From: Vreelandella arcis
GTDB lineage: Bacteria; Pseudomonadota; Gammaproteobacteria; Pseudomonadales; Halomonadaceae
Direction: 5' to 3'
Length of the DNA: 64,000 bases
Assembly: GCF_900103865.1 (NCBI RefSeq)
Contig: NZ_FNII01000008.1
Span: 1 to 64,000 of the forward strand
The notes beneath the pieces were generated by a model. That model had not been told where the DNA came from and did not search any database. It saw nothing but the letters and a program-made list of their open reading frames with translations. Within the stretch, counting starts at the first letter, position 1. Each line of letters opens with the position of its first letter. Position numbers and translations under genes: made by a program. Below, in pieces: positions 33,229-42,020 of the stretch.

Positions 33229-33576
33229 TTACACCTTGGGCGCGTCGAAATTCCAGGGTTCATCGGTGTAGACACAGACGTTGGCGTCTTCGATATCGCC
33301 ATCGGGCGCTTCAACGTGCTGGGCAAAGAAGTCTTGAATCTCTTTGCGCTGGCAGTGGGCTTCAAACTCTTCGCGACTCGCCCAGATTTCATGAAAAACA
33401 ATCGGGTAACTGGTGCCTTGGGCGAAGGGGTTATCGATTTGCCGCGTCACGGTGTAATGAATACACGCATCTTCACGATGAGCATTCGGCTCTAGTGACT
33501 GAAGCGCTTTAAAGACGGCTTCGTCTTTACCCGGTTTGGGCTTAAAGCTAGCGACGCAATAGATTTTTTCTGACAT
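33229..33576 (-). CDS. ABM-domain protein, putative quinol monooxygenase (copy 2)
   Basis: A 115-residue ABM-fold protein with KIYCVASFKPKPGKDEAVFKAL, HYTVTRQIDNP, SYPIVFHEIWASREEFEAHC and VCVYTDEPWNFDAP. It is about 70 percent identical to the copy at 297-641 by inspection, and like it stands immediately before luxS (54 bases). The constant pairing suggests a joint function, perhaps chemistry on AI-2 or on quinones under the same stress. The ATG has TAGGATAT upstream, a weak site. Confidence 0.85.
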   Translation of the reverse strand: MSEKIYCVASFKPKPGKDEAVFKALQSLEPNAHREDACIHYTVTRQIDNPFAQGTSYPIVFHEIWASREEFEAHCQRKEIQDFFAQHVEAPDGDIEDANVCVYTDEPWNFDAPKV

Positions 33577-33637
33577 GTTTATATCCTAAGTCGTTATGCG
33601 TGGCCCATTATGCGGCCTGTGTGGCCGGGTTCACAAC

Positions 33638-34315
33638 CTAGCGAATGATGCGCTCGGCCAGTGCTTCCAAATCAGTAACCGTCATGTCGGGCTCGCCTCC
33701 CCAGGGGTCAAAGGGGGCATCAGAACTGCGCCGTACCCAGGCGCTTCGTAACCCCGCGTGGGTGGCACCAATCACATCGAAGGGGTTGCTGGAAATCAGC
33801 CAGGTTTGCTCGGGGCGGGTTTCCAGACGCGTACGTAAAAACGCATAAACCGACGGGTCGGGTTTGAAGCGTTTTATATCGTCAACGCTGACCACGTCGT
33901 CCATGTGCTGATCGACCCCCGCGCGCTTCAGCAAGCCGGAGACCGCATCGGCGGTGCCGTTGGAAAACGCCACGCAGCGCATTCCCGCATCACGCAGTTG
34001 ATCAAGCGCAGGCACTACATCGGCAAAAGCGGGAAGCTCGGCATACACGGCCATCAGGTGATCCTGGTCGTTATCCGAAAGCCCTGTCTGTAGGGCCCGG
34101 TCGGTGAATACCAGGGCTTCCCGGGTGCACTGCGAGAATGGCACATAGGCACCCATCAGGCCGTGGCGAAAACTGTACTCCAGCTGCTTATCGCGCCAAC
34201 GGCGGGCAAATTCAGCGGCTTTATCCGGCTCGGTCAAGCGTCGCTCAAGCTCGACCTTGACCCCTTGGGTATCAATCAGCGTGCCATACACATCAAACGC
34301 CAGTACGGGCTGCAT
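33638..34315 (-). CDS. Haloacid dehalogenase type II-like hydrolase
   Basis: This 225-residue HAD protein has the nucleophile motif AFDVYGTLIDTQG, motif II AFSNGTADAV and motif III with lysine in SVDDIKRFKPDPSVYAFL, then WLISSNPFDVIGATHAGLRSAWVRR. The arrangement is that of L-2-haloacid dehalogenases. The real substrate may be different, as many homologues are not specific for haloacids. It is between the ABM-luxS pair and the doeD terminator, on the same strand but apparently independent. Confidence 0.9.
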   Translation of the reverse strand: MQPVLAFDVYGTLIDTQGVKVELERRLTEPDKAAEFARRWRDKQLEYSFRHGLMGAYVPFSQCTREALVFTDRALQTGLSDNDQDHLMAVYAELPAFADVVPALDQLRDAGMRCVAFSNGTADAVSGLLKRAGVDQHMDDVVSVDDIKRFKPDPSVYAFLRTRLETRPEQTWLISSNPFDVIGATHAGLRSAWVRRSSDAPFDPWGGEPDMTVTDLEALAERIIR

Positions 34316-34379
34316 GGAAACTCCTCGGATTTATGGAACGTGGGGCCTATTAAGCATAGTCGAGGCGTTGAAAAACAAA

Positions 34380-34405
34380 AACGCCGCTGCACAGGCAGCG
34401 GCGTT
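34380..34405 (-). terminator. Rho-independent terminator after doeD
   Basis: A perfect 11-base stem with a four-base loop (arms 34380-34390 and 34395-34405), followed on the minus strand by TTTTGTTTTT. It ends the doeC-doeD unit. Confidence 0.93.
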
Positions 34406-34424
34406 AATCCGGAAAGGGCTCGCT

Positions 34425-35858
34425 TCACACCGTGAACGCGGCTTCTTTCTCGCCGGTTTTCAGGTCGCCCGCCCGCACCAGTTCGTCGGTGACTCGGTCG
34501 ATGGCACGCTTGGCACGACCAATCATGTCGTCGATTTCGCCACGATTGATGGTCAGCGGCGGCGCAAAGCCAAGGATATCGCCCTGCGGCATGGCTCGGG
34601 CGATGAGGTTCTCTTCCATGGCCGCGGCGGCCACACGAGGACCGACCTTGAGCGCCGGGTCGAAGTGCAGGCGCTGCTTGGCATCCGGCGAGAACTCGAG
34701 CGCCGCCATCAGGCCAACGCCGCGCACGTCGCCCAGCAGTGGGTGGCCTTCAAAGGTGGCCTTGAGCTGCTGCTGGAAGTAGCCGCCGGTTTCCGCCGCG
34801 TTACCCACCAGGTTTTCCCGCTCGATGATATCCAGGTTGGCAAGCCCGGCCGCACAGCCCAGAGCGTGGCCGGAGTAGGTCCAGCCGTGACCGATGGGGC
34901 CGTATTCGCCGGTGCCCTGCTCGAGCACCTGCCAGACTTTCTCGCCAACGATGACGCCGGATAGCGGCTGATAGGCGCTGGTGAGGCCTTTGGCGATGGT
35001 GATCAGGTCAGGCTTCATGTGGTAGTGGTGGCTACCAAAATCGGAGCCGGTACGGCCAAAGCCACAGACCACTTCGTCGGCGATCAACAGCACATCGTAC
35101 TTGGCCAACACCGCCTGAATCGCCGCCCAGTAGCCTTCCGGCGGCGGTACGATGCCGCCGGTACCGAGTACCGGCTCGCCGATAAAGGCCGCCACGGTAT
35201 CCGGACCTTCTTCCAGGATCATCGCTTCCAGCTTGTCGGCGCAGAAAGCAGAAAACTCAAGCTCGCTCATACCGTGCTGCTCGGCCGCCCGTAGGTAATA
35301 GTGCGGCGCTTCGGTATGCCGAATGGTGTCGATGGGCAGATCGAAATGGTCGTGAAAGGCTTTCAGACCGGTCAGCGATCCCGACGCAATGCCGGAGCCG
35401 TGATAGCCGCGCATCCGCGAGATAACCTTTTTCTTCTGCGGGCGGCCCAGCACATTGTTGTAGTAACGCACAATCTTGAGCTGGGTTTCGTTGGCATCCG
35501 ACCCTGACATGCCGTAGTACACTTTGGACATGTTCATGCCGGCGATTTTCAGAATGCGCTCGGAAAGCTCGATCTGCGGCTCGTTCGAGTGGCCCACATA
35601 TGTATGGTAGTAAGAGAGTTCCAGGGCCTGCTTGTAGATCGCCTCGGCCACTTCGGTGCGGCCATAGCCGATGTTGACGCAGTAAAGCCCGGCAAAGCCA
35701 TCGATAAACTCGCGGCCGTCCTTGTCCACGATATTGATGCCTTGGCCACCGGTAATCACCCGACCTGGTGCATCGCCATGGGCGAAGTCACGCAGGTGGG
35801 TAGAGGCGTGGAAGGTGACGTTACGATCACGTTCGATCAGATCCTGATGCAAGCTCAT
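34425..35858 (-). CDS. doeD: Class III aminotransferase, DoeD type (diaminobutyrate transaminase)
   Basis: In the ectoine-degradation route, DoeD transaminates 2,4-diaminobutyrate to aspartate semialdehyde. The protein has the PLP fold of class III aminotransferases: GLYCVNIGYGRTEVAEAIYKQA, the aspartate site LLIADEVVCGFGRTGSDFGS and the Schiff-base lysine in LITIAKGLTSAYQPLSGVIVG. The ATG at 35858 follows AGAGAG; a start 11 codons earlier lacks a site. It is 84 bases after the aldehyde dehydrogenase gene, which is the next pathway step (doeC), and ends at a strong terminator. The name rests on the locus, since single class III enzymes vary in substrate. Confidence 0.85.
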   Translation of the reverse strand: MSLHQDLIERDRNVTFHASTHLRDFAHGDAPGRVITGGQGINIVDKDGREFIDGFAGLYCVNIGYGRTEVAEAIYKQALELSYYHTYVGHSNEPQIELSERILKIAGMNMSKVYYGMSGSDANETQLKIVRYYNNVLGRPQKKKVISRMRGYHGSGIASGSLTGLKAFHDHFDLPIDTIRHTEAPHYYLRAAEQHGMSELEFSAFCADKLEAMILEEGPDTVAAFIGEPVLGTGGIVPPPEGYWAAIQAVLAKYDVLLIADEVVCGFGRTGSDFGSHHYHMKPDLITIAKGLTSAYQPLSGVIVGEKVWQVLEQGTGEYGPIGHGWTYSGHALGCAAGLANLDIIERENLVGNAAETGGYFQQQLKATFEGHPLLGDVRGVGLMAALEFSPDAKQRLHFDPALKVGPRVAAAAMEENLIARAMPQGDILGFAPPLTINRGEIDDMIGRAKRAIDRVTDELVRAGDLKTGEKEAAFTV

Positions 35859-35880
35859 GGCGTTCTCTCTAAACGGTAAA

Positions 35881-35901
35881 CCTCCCCGCATCGCGGGGAG
35901 G
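35881..35901 (-). other. Hairpin between doeC and doeD
   Basis: CCTCCCCGC-ATC-GCGGGGAGG, a nine-base stem between the two genes, without a proper T-run. It may be an attenuator or processing site that sets the ratio of the two enzymes. Confidence 0.55.
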
Positions 35902-35942
35902 GTATTTATAATGGTGGCTTACGGCTGGGTAGCAAAGTGCCG

Positions 35943-37439
35943 TTAGCTGCCAGAAACAGACCCCAGCGCGCCGAGGCAGTAATACTTCGTTTCCAGGTAT
36001 TCATCGATACCCGTGGCACCGCCTTCACGGCCGAGGCCGGACTGTTTCACGCCGCCGAAGGGCACTGGCGGGCCGGTCATTTTCACCGAATTGACGCTGA
36101 CCATGCCGTATTCCAGGGCGCGCATCAGCTTCCAGATACGCCGAATATCGTGGGTGTAAATATACGCCGCCAGACCGTATTCGGTGTCGTTGGCCATTTC
36201 GATCACTTCATCGTCGCTGGAATACTTGGTGATCCCGGCAACCGGCGCGAAGTTTTCCTCCCGCCATACTTTCATGTTCGCGGTGACGTTAGTGAGCAGC
36301 ACCGGCATGAAGAAGTTCTCGCCGGGCGCCTGGCTCTGGTCGCCTGCAATCATGGTGGCGCCTTTTGACACCGCGTCGTCGACGATCGAGGCGGCTTTAT
36401 CGACCGCCTGGCGGTGAATCAGCGGACCCAAATCGACTTCACTCTCCAGCCCGTTACCCACGGTCAGGGCAGACATACGCTCGGCAAACTGCTCGACGAA
36501 TTCATCGTGGATGGATTCGTGCACCAGAATACGGTTAGCCGCCAGACAATCCTGACCTGCGGTCTGGAACTTGGCCGCCACCGCCGCATAGGCGGCTTCC
36601 TTGGGATCCATATCCGGGCCCACGATAAACGGCGCGTTGCCGCCCAACTCCAATGCGAGCCGCTTGACGGTATTGGCGCTCTGCTCGATCAGGATGCGCC
36701 CGACACGGGTGGAGCCGGTGAACGACAGCGCGCGGATACGCGGCTCGGAACACAGGATCTTGGATACCTCGGGCGGATCGCCCAGCACGACGTTGAAGAT
36801 GCCTTCCGGAATACCGGCCCGCTCGGCCAGCTCCGCCAGCGCCAGCGCTGAGAACGGCGTTTCGTTGGCTGGCTTGATGATCACCGGGCAGCCGGCCGCC
36901 AGTGCCGCTGCGGCTTTACGGGTAATCATCGCCAGTGGAAAGTTCCACGGCGTGATCATTGCCGAAATACCCACCGGCTCCTTGAGAGTGCCAAGCGAGG
37001 CATTGGGGATCGGGCTCGGGATGGTGTCGCCGTAGGTACGCTTGCCTTCTTCGGCGAACCAACGCACGAAGCTGGCACCGTATTGCACCTCACCGCGGGA
37101 ATCGGGCAACGGCTTGCCCTGCTCCAGCGTCATAATGGTGGCAAGGTCTTCGCGGTTGGCTTGAATCAGGTCGTACCACGCCAACAATTTCTCGCAGCGC
37201 TCATCGGCACGCAGCGCCCGCCACTGTACAAAAGCTTCTTCGGCAGCATCCACAGCGGCGGTAATCTGATTAGCTTCCAACAGCGGGATATGACCAATGG
37301 CTTCGTTGGTCGCCGGGTCGTAGACCGCTTCTTCACGGCCACCTTCGCCATGGGTCCATTTGCCATTCACATAGGCGTACTGGCGGAACAGGCGCGGATC
37401 TTCCAGGCGTTTAGCAAGCGTCGTCGATAGTGTGGTCAT
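35943..37439 (-). CDS. doeC: NAD(P)-dependent aldehyde dehydrogenase, DoeC type
   Basis: DoeC oxidises aspartate semialdehyde to aspartate in ectoine degradation. The 498-residue product shows the succinate-semialdehyde-dehydrogenase-like pattern: VQYGASFVRWFAEEGKRTYG, PWNFPLAMITRKAAAALAAGC, the catalytic glutamate in RLALELGGNAPFIV and cysteine in TAGQDCLAANRI. The ATG at 37439 is preceded by GGGGAGGTG. The frame remains open 54 codons upstream, but that part lacks any ALDH character. It faces away from the GGDEF gene at 37802. It could also act on succinate semialdehyde; the locus supports DoeC. Confidence 0.86.
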   Translation of the reverse strand: MTTLSTTLAKRLEDPRLFRQYAYVNGKWTHGEGGREEAVYDPATNEAIGHIPLLEANQITAAVDAAEEAFVQWRALRADERCEKLLAWYDLIQANREDLATIMTLEQGKPLPDSRGEVQYGASFVRWFAEEGKRTYGDTIPSPIPNASLGTLKEPVGISAMITPWNFPLAMITRKAAAALAAGCPVIIKPANETPFSALALAELAERAGIPEGIFNVVLGDPPEVSKILCSEPRIRALSFTGSTRVGRILIEQSANTVKRLALELGGNAPFIVGPDMDPKEAAYAAVAAKFQTAGQDCLAANRILVHESIHDEFVEQFAERMSALTVGNGLESEVDLGPLIHRQAVDKAASIVDDAVSKGATMIAGDQSQAPGENFFMPVLLTNVTANMKVWREENFAPVAGITKYSSDDEVIEMANDTEYGLAAYIYTHDIRRIWKLMRALEYGMVSVNSVKMTGPPVPFGGVKQSGLGREGGATGIDEYLETKYYCLGALGSVSGS

Positions 37440-37801
37440 AGGCACCTCCCCGGGTTGCACGCCTTGGCAGGCGACAACCGATTGAACATTGAAAAGGACG
37501 GCTGAGCCGTCGTGTTTCGATGTGTCTAGCCTAGAGGAGATAGCGCACGAAGTGTTTTTGAATGGCGGACACTTTACGTCGACTTTTTTGGCGACTCCCA
37601 CTTAAAATGTGATTTTTTTTGGCAGTCAGCGCGCATGAATCATGTGGTGGCACCTTGGACGTCCCTGAGGAAGGCGCAATTTTACTCCCTGCCAGACGAG
37701 GATTATCAGCTAAACTAGCGTATTATCAATACTAATTTTAACATGCCAACTACTCAGCCTACCCTCTGATAGTTAGGCCGGGTCTGCTGAGAGACACCAA
37801 C
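37440..37801. promoter_or_regulatory. Divergent promoter region between doeC and the GGDEF gene
   Basis: These 362 bases have no gene. The right half is AT-rich (GTATTATCAATACTAATTTTAAC at 37718-37741), fitting a promoter for the rightward GGDEF gene, and the left half should hold the doeCD promoter and perhaps the DoeX site. I cannot identify a specific box. Confidence 0.4.
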
Positions 37802-39028
37802 GTGTACCGACTCACACCCTACTACCGGCAGCTTTCACAACCCGCTGGCGACAGCACGGTTCGCCAACAGTACGACCTCGACCGCCACGACGAGCGCCTG
37901 CGCTCGCTCAAACGTGTTTGCGCATGGCTGGCGCTGTTTTATTTCACCTACACGCTGGTGGATATTTATCTGCTGCCCGAAGCGGCCTGGCGCTCGATCG
38001 TGTTGCGCTTTGGTCTGGTCGGCCCGCCTACCCTACTGCTCTTTGCGTATTTCAAACGCCCGGTCTCGATTCGTCGCAAGGAACTGGCCGCCGTCTGCCA
38101 AGGCTGTCTGGGCACGCTGGTCTGGTGCATGATTCTCATCAGTGCCAATACGCCCGATGTTTTGAATTATTACTACGCGGGGCTGGTATTTATTTTGGTG
38201 TTGACCATCGTGGCAACCCCTCCCTTCGAGCAGAGCTTATATGGCACGCTATTTGTATTTGCTACGCTTTACATCACGATCTGGTTCTTGCCGGAGGTGA
38301 CGCTTCATTACATCCTTTTGCATCTTTCGGTGGGTATACCGATACTGGTACTTTCACTGATGGCCAATTACCGTTTTTCTGCCGAGTCGCTCAGGCTTTA
38401 TCTGGAAAAAAACAGCGTGGATGCGCTTCGCCAGGAACTCGCCAAGCGTAATACCGAACTGGAAAGAATCTCCTACATTGACCCGCTGACAGGGCTTGCC
38501 AACCGCAGAGTCCTCGCCCGCCACGCTGACGAACTCCATAAAAAAATAGAACCCAATCAAATTATTACGATTATCATTGCCGATGTAGACCATTTTAAAG
38601 CCTTCAATGACTACTACGGTCATGCCGAGGGAGACAGTTGCTTACGCGCCGTGGCCAAGGCGATTAGCGCTGCCTGCGACAAGGAGGATGTCGTGTGCCG
38701 CTTTGGCGGTGAAGAATTCCTGGTGTTGCGATCAGAACACAGCCCGCAGATGGACAGCGCTATCGATACAGCGGAGAACATCCGCCAGGCGGTCGCCGAT
38801 CTGGCGATTCCCCACCAGGCTGCTCAGGAGGGCAAGGTCACCTTGAGCATAGGCGTATGCACCGGCCCACTCGACCCAGGAGTGGGACTCAACAGCTTGA
38901 TCAATGCGGCTGACGTTGCCCTCTATGCGGCCAAACGCGAGGGACGCAACCGAGTGCGCTACGGCAACCCTTCTGATGCTGCTCTCGCCTTGCTTGCTCC
39001 CCAAAGCCCTGTCACGCCAACTATTTAG
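37802..39028 (+). CDS. Membrane diguanylate cyclase (GGDEF) inside the doe locus
   Basis: The 408-residue protein starts at a GTG with weak GAGAG. About six membrane helices form the N-terminal part (residues 30-195). The GGDEF domain follows a short coiled-coil (ELAKRNTELERISYIDPLTGLANRR). The active motif is CRFGGEEFLVL. The inhibitory RxxD site is DKED here, so feedback inhibition by c-di-GMP is probably lost. The gene lies in opposite orientation between doeX and doeC, with only 5 bases between its stop and the doeX stop. The N-terminal sensor is not one I recognise. Confidence 0.92.
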   Translation: MYRLTPYYRQLSQPAGDSTVRQQYDLDRHDERLRSLKRVCAWLALFYFTYTLVDIYLLPEAAWRSIVLRFGLVGPPTLLLFAYFKRPVSIRRKELAAVCQGCLGTLVWCMILISANTPDVLNYYYAGLVFILVLTIVATPPFEQSLYGTLFVFATLYITIWFLPEVTLHYILLHLSVGIPILVLSLMANYRFSAESLRLYLEKNSVDALRQELAKRNTELERISYIDPLTGLANRRVLARHADELHKKIEPNQIITIIIADVDHFKAFNDYYGHAEGDSCLRAVAKAISAACDKEDVVCRFGGEEFLVLRSEHSPQMDSAIDTAENIRQAVADLAIPHQAAQEGKVTLSIGVCTGPLDPGVGLNSLINAADVALYAAKREGRNRVRYGNPSDAALALLAPQSPVTPTI

Positions 39029-39033
39029 CGCTG

Positions 39034-39504
39034 CTAAACATCGATATCGATGCCGATGGGCTCGCGCTTGACGGTTTTGGTCACGATATAGGTGAAATAG
39101 CGCTCGATACCCGCGTCGGACACCAGCCACTTGTCCATCAGGCGCTGGTAGCTGTCGATGGTGCGAGCTTCAAACTTGACCAGGTAGTCCACACCGCCGC
39201 CCACCGCCACGCACTCAGTGACTTCCGGCGTTTGCATCACCAGCGCTTCAAAGCGCGTAAAGCTGTCAGCATTGTGCTGTTTGAGCTCAATTTGCACCCA
39301 AACAGGATTGCGCGGCACCAACACCTCGGTATTGATGCGCGCGCTATAACCCTGAATAATCCCGGCATTCTCCAGGCGTTTTACCCGCTCCCAACAAGGG
39401 CTGACCGAGAGGTTGATCGCTTCGGCCAGCTTCGACTTGGTAATCCGCCCATCGCGGGAGAGAATATCGAGAATTTTCAGATCGTATCGGTCAAGTTTCA
39501 TCAC
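39034..39504 (-). CDS. doeX: Lrp/AsnC-family regulator DoeX
   Basis: The 156-residue protein has the AsnC helix-turn-helix LDRYDLKILDILSRDGRITKSKLAEAINLSVSPCWERVKRLENAGII, followed by a ligand-binding RAM domain ending in FTYIVTKTVKREPIG. It lies 8 bases after the doeB stop in the order doeA-doeB-doeX, the same as in Halomonas elongata, where DoeX is thought to respond to an ectoine-degradation intermediate. It probably controls this operon and doeCD. The convergent GGDEF gene ends 5 bases away. Confidence 0.92.
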   Translation of the reverse strand: MMKLDRYDLKILDILSRDGRITKSKLAEAINLSVSPCWERVKRLENAGIIQGYSARINTEVLVPRNPVWVQIELKQHNADSFTRFEALVMQTPEVTECVAVGGGVDYLVKFEARTIDSYQRLMDKWLVSDAGIERYFTYIVTKTVKREPIGIDIDV

Positions 39505-39512
39505 GGCAGGGG

Positions 39513-40544
39513 TTACGCCTCCAGACGCTCAACCACATCGGCAATCACCGCGAGGGTGTCGCCCATATTGATTAACGACGGCGCGCGGCGGGCCATCAGA
39601 ATGCCGTCGCGCTCCGCTTTGTAAGCAACCGGCTCAGTACCGCTGCGGGTCATGTCGTAGACAAAGGCAATGGTTTGGCCTTTTGTCACTTCATCACCCA
39701 ACGCCACCAGTAACTCGAGCACGCCGGAATGCTGGCTTTGCACGTAGCAGCTGGCATCGGGCATATCCAGATACACCTGCCCGCCAGCGGGCATGTCCAC
39801 CTTGCCTTCCACCAAACCGTAATGGATTAAGAAGTTACGCACGCCGCGCTCGGCAATCGCGATACTCTGGGGCGTAGAAGTGCCGCCACCGCCAAGCTCG
39901 GTGGCCACAAACACTTTGCCCTGGCGCTCGCAGGCGGTGTCGAACAGTTTTTCGGCGTCCAGTTCAAACATCACCATAGCGTAGGGTGCGCCGAAGGCTT
40001 TGGCACCTTCCAGGGCGGACTGCTGCTGCGCTTTATTGTCCAGTACGTGGGACGCGCCAAACGGCAGGATATCCAGCGTACGGCCGCCCGAGTGCAGGTC
40101 GAGCACCACATCGCTCATCGGCACCAGCACGCGGGTAAAGTAGTCGGCAATTTGCGGCGTAACGCTGCCGTTGGGGTCGCCGGGAAAGCTGCGGTTCAGG
40201 TTGCCTTTATCCATCGGCGAAGTGCGCTTGCCTGCCATGACCGCCGGAGTGTTCATACACGGCACGATAATCACCCGCCCGGTGACGTCTTCAGCCTTGA
40301 GCGTTGAAGACAGCTTGAGCAGCGAGGTGATGCCCTCGTACTCGTCGCCGTGGTTGCCGCCGGTGAGCAACGCCGTGGGGCCATCACCGTTCTTAACCAC
40401 GGTGATAGGAATCATCACCGCGCCCCAAGCAGACTCGTCGGTGGAGATCGGCAGTTTCAAAAAGCCGTGTTGTACGCCATCGGCGTCGAAATCCACGGTG
40501 GCAGAGATGGGGCTAGGCCGCAGGTCGCGAGAGGTTGTCGTCAT
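39513..40544 (-). CDS. doeB: N-alpha-acetyl-L-2,4-diaminobutyrate deacetylase DoeB
   Basis: DoeB removes the acetyl group from N-alpha-acetyl-diaminobutyrate, the product of ectoine hydrolysis. It belongs to the succinylglutamate desuccinylase/aspartoacylase (M14-like) family. Zinc-site residues are in LLTGGNHGDEYEGI (H, E) and in VLDLHSGGRTLD (H). The ATG at 40544 has AAGGAAC upstream. The start is 13 bases after the doeA stop, and the doeX start follows the stop by 8 bases, so the three form one unit. Confidence 0.92.
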   Translation of the reverse strand: MTTTSRDLRPSPISATVDFDADGVQHGFLKLPISTDESAWGAVMIPITVVKNGDGPTALLTGGNHGDEYEGITSLLKLSSTLKAEDVTGRVIIVPCMNTPAVMAGKRTSPMDKGNLNRSFPGDPNGSVTPQIADYFTRVLVPMSDVVLDLHSGGRTLDILPFGASHVLDNKAQQQSALEGAKAFGAPYAMVMFELDAEKLFDTACERQGKVFVATELGGGGTSTPQSIAIAERGVRNFLIHYGLVEGKVDMPAGGQVYLDMPDASCYVQSQHSGVLELLVALGDEVTKGQTIAFVYDMTRSGTEPVAYKAERDGILMARRAPSLINMGDTLAVIADVVERLEA

Positions 40545-40557
40545 CAGGTGTTCCTTT

Positions 40558-41757
40558 TTACTTAACAAACAGCTGGCGCGGGAAATTGGCCAACGTTTCG
40601 CAGCCGTCTTCGGTGATCAAGATGCTTTCGGTGATTTCCAAGCCCCAGTCTTCCACCCATAGGCCTGGCATAAAGTGAAACGTCATGCCGGGTTGCAGGA
40701 TGGTTTCATCCGAAGGGCGCAGACTCATGGTGCGCTCGCCCCAGTCGGGCGGATAGGAAATACCGATGGGGTAACCACAACGCGCACCGCCACGGTCAAA
40801 GCCATATTTGTCCATCGCCGCCCCCAGTGCCATGGCAATATCCGCCGTGCGATTGCCGGGCTTGGCCACCGCCAAACCGTTATCGATGCCCTCGAGGAGC
40901 GCCGACTCCGCGCGGATAAAATCCATCGGCGGCTTGCCCAGAAACACGGTACGCGACATAGGCGCATGATAGCGCTTAAACACGCCGGCAATCTCAAAAA
41001 AGGTGCCTTCGCCTTCCCGAAACGGCGTGTCGTCCCAGGTCAGGTGAGGAGCCGCCGCGTCTTTGCCGGTAGGCAGCATAGGGACAATGGCGGGATAGTC
41101 GCCGCCAAACACTTTGCCGTTTTCGTCCACAAAGCCTTCAATTCCGACACGATAAATCTCCGACACCAGCTTGCTTTTGGGTAAGCCTGGCTCGATGACT
41201 TCCAGAATCCGCGTGTGCATGCCTTCGACGATTTTCGCGGCCGTGCGCATGTAGCTGATTTCCTGCGGCGACTTGATCGCTCGGCACCAGTTAACCAGCG
41301 CGTTGGCATCCATAAAACGTGCGTGAGGCAGCTCGCGCAGTAAGCTTTGGTAGGCCTTGGCGGAAAAGTAATAGTTATCCATTTCCATGCCCACTACGCC
41401 AAGGTGCCAGCCACGGTCGGGCATAATCGACTGGGCCAGGTATTCCATCGGGTGCATATCCGGATTCTGTACATAGTAGTCCGGATAATAGGTAATGTTG
41501 TCAGGGTGGATCCAGCAAGTGCGCAGCGCGCCGTTGGCATCCATACGCCGCCCGAACCATACGGGTTCACCTTCGAGGCCCACCAGTACGCACTGATGCA
41601 CATAAAACGACCAGCCGTCGTAACCGGTCAGCCACGCCATGTTAGAGGGGTCACTGACGATCAATACGTCAATGCCGCGACCGGCCATTTCAGCACGCAC
41701 CTTCCAGAGGCGGTTTGCATACTCTTCACGAGTGAAAGGCAGGGACACCTGATTCAT
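40558..41757 (-). CDS. doeA: Ectoine hydrolase DoeA
   Basis: DoeA opens the ectoine ring to N-acetyl-diaminobutyrate, allowing use of ectoine as carbon and nitrogen source. The sequence resembles the M24 creatinase/prolidase family, with PSNMAWLTGYDGWSFYVHQC, DRGWHLGVVGMEMDNYYFSAKAY, ESALLEGIDNGLAVAKPGNRTADIA and GMTFHFMPGLWVEDWGLEITES. From memory it matches Halomonas elongata DoeA closely. I chose the ATG at 41757, giving 399 residues as in that protein; the ATG five codons upstream (41772) is also possible. It is the first gene of doeA-doeB-doeX. Confidence 0.94.
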   Translation of the reverse strand: MNQVSLPFTREEYANRLWKVRAEMAGRGIDVLIVSDPSNMAWLTGYDGWSFYVHQCVLVGLEGEPVWFGRRMDANGALRTCWIHPDNITYYPDYYVQNPDMHPMEYLAQSIMPDRGWHLGVVGMEMDNYYFSAKAYQSLLRELPHARFMDANALVNWCRAIKSPQEISYMRTAAKIVEGMHTRILEVIEPGLPKSKLVSEIYRVGIEGFVDENGKVFGGDYPAIVPMLPTGKDAAAPHLTWDDTPFREGEGTFFEIAGVFKRYHAPMSRTVFLGKPPMDFIRAESALLEGIDNGLAVAKPGNRTADIAMALGAAMDKYGFDRGGARCGYPIGISYPPDWGERTMSLRPSDETILQPGMTFHFMPGLWVEDWGLEITESILITEDGCETLANFPRQLFVK

Positions 41758-42020
41758 CGGGCAACTCGCCATTAAAGATCACTAAGAACCAGCGCTTTTC
41801 AAGTCAAGCTGCTGGGACGCAGGATCGACCTGGCCACCGCCACAGTAGGCCCGCCAATGTCGTCTTGAGCCGATACTAGCACCCACCCTTGGTTGCCGGT
41901 CAAAGTCTTTATTGCAAAATCTGTATGCAGCATCATTATTTACGCTTAACGAGTCTGCTGCGGCGTTCATCGCTTACCATGATAGCCTGCCAAGAGGGCG
42001 CGTTAGCCCAAGGAGATCCC

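Noticed and set aside
297-33576. Transposition as the cause of the luxS duplication
   Set aside because: No insertion sequence, target duplication or integrase was found next to either copy.
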